This document shows positions 37,561 to 39,514 of a stretch of 39,514 nt of DNA, one piece after another. The notes beneath the pieces were generated by a model that did no database searches, had not been told where the DNA came from, and saw only the letters and a list, made by a program, of their open reading frames with translations. Origin of the DNA: Deltaproteobacteria bacterium (GTDB lineage: Bacteria > Myxococcota_C > UBA6777); contig PCBK01000145.1 of NCBI GenBank assembly GCA_002731275.1, forward strand, positions 1 to 39,514, written 5' to 3'. The position numbers and the translations under genes were made by a program. How positions within the stretch are numbered: position 1 is the stretch's first letter; each line of letters starts with the position of its first letter.

Positions 37561-38610
37561 ATGCAAAGTTTCCAGAAAACGACCTGGCTTGTTTTGCTCC
37601 TTGCTGTGGGTATCTACTTTATCCCAGAGCAACAAGCCAAAGCCGCTCCTATCTCGATCACGATCAGCCCTTCATCCAAAGTGATTTTTTCACAAGTCCG
37701 CATTCGTAGACGTCGCTGGAGACGTATTCGCCGACAACATTGGGACTTCAAATTGCGCGTTTGGGTACGCAAAATGTCCGGCTGGACCAAGCTGCGCACC
37801 TACACAATGTCCAAGCGTAAATGGGTCAAGAGCATATCCAAAAGGCGAGTATGCCGAGGAGTCATGGGCAAAACACGCCTCGCGATCCAGGTCGGTATTT
37901 TCTACAAAAACTGGTGGTGGAACCGCGATACACGTAAGTGGCAACGTAACTTCCTGAGTGTCAGACAAGAGCTTCATACTGTCCAGTGTGGGAACATCGC
38001 AGACGATCTTCCCCCAGGAAGCCCCGCTCCCACCAACGGTCCTCCACAAAATACACCAGACTCCGTTGCGCCTCCCGCAAACTCATTGCCCCCTCGTACC
38101 CATGCACCACCACAAACAGGGACCGTACCAGGAGATCCAGAAGGCCAACACCACGGCACCAACGATCACCATGGCACCAACGATCATCATGGAACGACAA
38201 CCACACCCCCTCCTCCAGTGGCACTCGGAAGAGGACAATTCCGTGGATATCTCCGCTCCTTCAAAAAATTGAGCTTCGACCGCAATCGTCTGCGTTCACT
38301 CAAAAACTGGACATCCCGCCTGAATGGACTCAAACTCAAAGCCTGGATGGTTCGCCGTCTGATGAAAGAGTTCTCATTCAGCAAAGGGAAGATACGAGCA
38401 GCGAGAAGGCTCTCCCGCCACATCCTCGCGCCCATTAAAACACGCCACCTCCGCCGCATCATCTCGACCTTCTCTTTTGATCAATACAAACTCAAGGCTG
38501 CGCTCTACTTCTGCCGTCGTGGGATCGCAGATCCACTCAATCTCCACAAAGTGTCTGGTGAATTCTCCTTCAGCTCCTACAAAAACAAATTCCTCAAACG
38601 CTGCCACTGA
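37561..38610 (+). CDS. Secreted DUF4476-domain protein with a His/Pro-rich linker
   Basis: A 349-residue exported protein. The signal peptide (WLVLLLAVGIYFIPEQQAKA) ends near residue 28. Residues 30-145 form a very basic N-terminal domain (RIRRRRWRRIRRQHW). Then comes a Pro-rich linker with three repeats of the type DHHGTN (about 200-215), and from about 225 a C-terminal DUF4476-like domain with repeated F-S-F-x-x-x-K/R units (MKEFSFSKGKIRAA, ISTFSFDQYKLKAAL, GEFSFSSYKNKFL). The His-rich linker could bind metal. GAGGAGG lies four bases before the ATG. The repeat array starts 20 bp after the stop. Function unknown. Confidence 0.8.
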   Translation: MQSFQKTTWLVLLLAVGIYFIPEQQAKAAPISITISPSSKVIFSQVRIRRRRWRRIRRQHWDFKLRVWVRKMSGWTKLRTYTMSKRKWVKSISKRRVCRGVMGKTRLAIQVGIFYKNWWWNRDTRKWQRNFLSVRQELHTVQCGNIADDLPPGSPAPTNGPPQNTPDSVAPPANSLPPRTHAPPQTGTVPGDPEGQHHGTNDHHGTNDHHGTTTTPPPPVALGRGQFRGYLRSFKKLSFDRNRLRSLKNWTSRLNGLKLKAWMVRRLMKEFSFSKGKIRAARRLSRHILAPIKTRHLRRIISTFSFDQYKLKAALYFCRRGIADPLNLHKVSGEFSFSSYKNKFLKRCH

Positions 38611-38629
38611 TCATAAACCCTCTCTATTG

Positions 38630-39514
38630 ATCCGGCGGACGTTGCACCATCGCAGCGCGCTGGACCGCATTTGAACCCCTACGGGGTTAGGGCTTTACCG
38701 CCTACAATGCTCTTCTTGGAGAGGCTTTTCTTCGTGGCTGATTTGCAACATACGCCTCAACAAACTCACCACCCTAAGCCTTCGGCTCTTCCCTCCTCTC
38801 AACTCTTTCGAGAGGAGAGACTACTTCCCCGACATATGCGAAAGATACTCGGAAACTGCTCCGGCGGACGTTGCACTTGCGTCCAAAGCAAGCGCCCTCA
38901 TCGGGCTGATTTGCTTCGTGCGCTTTGCAACATATGCCTCGACAAACTCACCACCCTGTCGCTCCGCTCCTTCCCTCCTCTCAAGCCTTTCGAGAGGAGG
39001 GACCAATTACCCGATATGCGCGGGGGAAGCTCGAATGCTGATCCGGCGGACGTTGCACTTGTGTCTCCGCAAACTCCCCTGATTCCACCAAACAATCCCC
39101 TACTTGTAGGCGGATATAGCAAGCCATATCCTTAGAAGGCTCCCTTTCTTGCGTACTTGCAGTGGGTTTTTTGCGTCTTCACTTGCAACATACGCCTCAA
39201 CAAACTCACCACCCTGTCGCTCCGCTCCTTCCCTCCTCTCAAGCCTTTCGAGAGGAGGGAACAATTAACCGATATGCGCGAGGGAAACTCGAATGCTGAT
39301 CCGGCGGACGTTGCACTTGTGTCTCCGCAAACTCCCCTGGTTCCACTATTTCATCCCTCACTTTCAGGCGGATATAGCAAGGCTATATCCTTGGATTCCC
39401 TTTTGCTTTCGAGCTTGTAGTGGGTTTTTTGCGTCTTCACTTGCAATCATCCGCCTCAACAAACTCTCCACCCTGTCGCTCCGCTCCTTCCCTCCTCTCA
39501 AGCCTTTCGAGAGG
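38630..39514. repeat. Right composite repeat array (elements C2-A2-B2-B3), cut by window end
   Basis: The same elements as at 9,912-10,510, in the same order and orientation, with an extra B. C2 starts at about 38,630, A2 at 38,859, B2 at 39,041 and B3 at 39,299. A2 and B2 are about 80-90% identical to A1 and B1 by eye. Each ends with the TCCCTCCTCTC/GAGAGGAGGGA stem (C2 has one mismatch). In the B elements two parts vary: a 19-base stretch after GATTCCAC and a stretch before GTGGGTTTTTTGCG. The GGATAT/ATATCC hairpin between them is kept, and in B3 it is extended to 8 bp by a matching change. The array runs off the right edge. Confidence 0.92.

Overview
The window looks like chromosomal DNA of a Gram-negative, deltaproteobacterial-type organism, most likely from the Myxococcota/Bradymonadota. 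The clues are outer-membrane proteins with signal peptides, a TPR lipoprotein ending in an AgmX/PglI-like domain, a DUF4476-type secreted protein, a Cys-rich lipoprotein, a CYP51-like P450 and a non-flagellar type III secretion gate protein. The placement is an inference from protein families. Base composition is mid-range, with a more A/T-rich patch at about 10.5-11.6 kb.

Layout. 0-0.6 kb: a 42-bp tandem repeat running off the left edge. 0.9-9.75 kb (minus strand): a type I-G (formerly I-U) CRISPR-Cas interference operon in the order WYL regulator, cas3, csx17 (cas8), csb1 (cas7), csb2 (cas5-cas6). No cas1, cas2 or cas4 and no CRISPR array lie in the window. 9.9-10.5 kb: a composite intergenic repeat array (elements C-A-B). 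10.5-12 kb: gene-poor, with a small zinc-ribbon ORF and a block of consecutive hairpins. 12-14 kb: an unknown gene and a YegD-like Hsp70. 14-18.6 kb (minus): a MOSC protein, three copies of an inverted-repeat element, then valS with a DUF971 gene. 19.3-20.6 kb: rpsD and a small DUF6918-like gene. 20.7-23.5 kb: a TPR lipoprotein, a Cys-rich lipoprotein and a SycD-like TPR protein. 23.5-25.8 kb: a TetR regulator divergent from a P450, with two matching operators between them. 25.95-32.1 kb (plus): sctV, the B12-binding subunit of an acyl-CoA mutase, an acyl-CoA dehydrogenase, meaB and a tRNA nucleotidyltransferase-like HD protein whose nucleotidyltransferase site is lost. 32.1-34 kb (minus): a MobA-like nucleotidyltransferase, tdk and hpt. 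34.2-35.6 kb (minus): two small outer-membrane barrels. 35.6-38.6 kb (plus): a UbiB/ABC1 kinase and a DUF4476 protein. 38.63 kb to the end: a second C-A-B-B copy of the composite repeat array in the same orientation as the first.

How genes work together. The cas genes encode a complete type I-G effector (Cascade plus Cas3) under a likely WYL-domain regulator. meaB, the B12 subunit and the acyl-CoA dehydrogenase fit branched-chain or odd-chain acyl-CoA breakdown through methylmalonyl-CoA or a similar mutase; the large mutase subunit must be elsewhere. tdk and hpt form a nucleotide-salvage pair. sctV and the SycD-like protein suggest a type III secretion system whose genes are scattered. The least explained parts are the composite repeat arrays, the hairpin block at 11.65-11.81 kb, the 42-bp repeat next to the cas operon, and the degenerate nucleotidyltransferase/HD protein.
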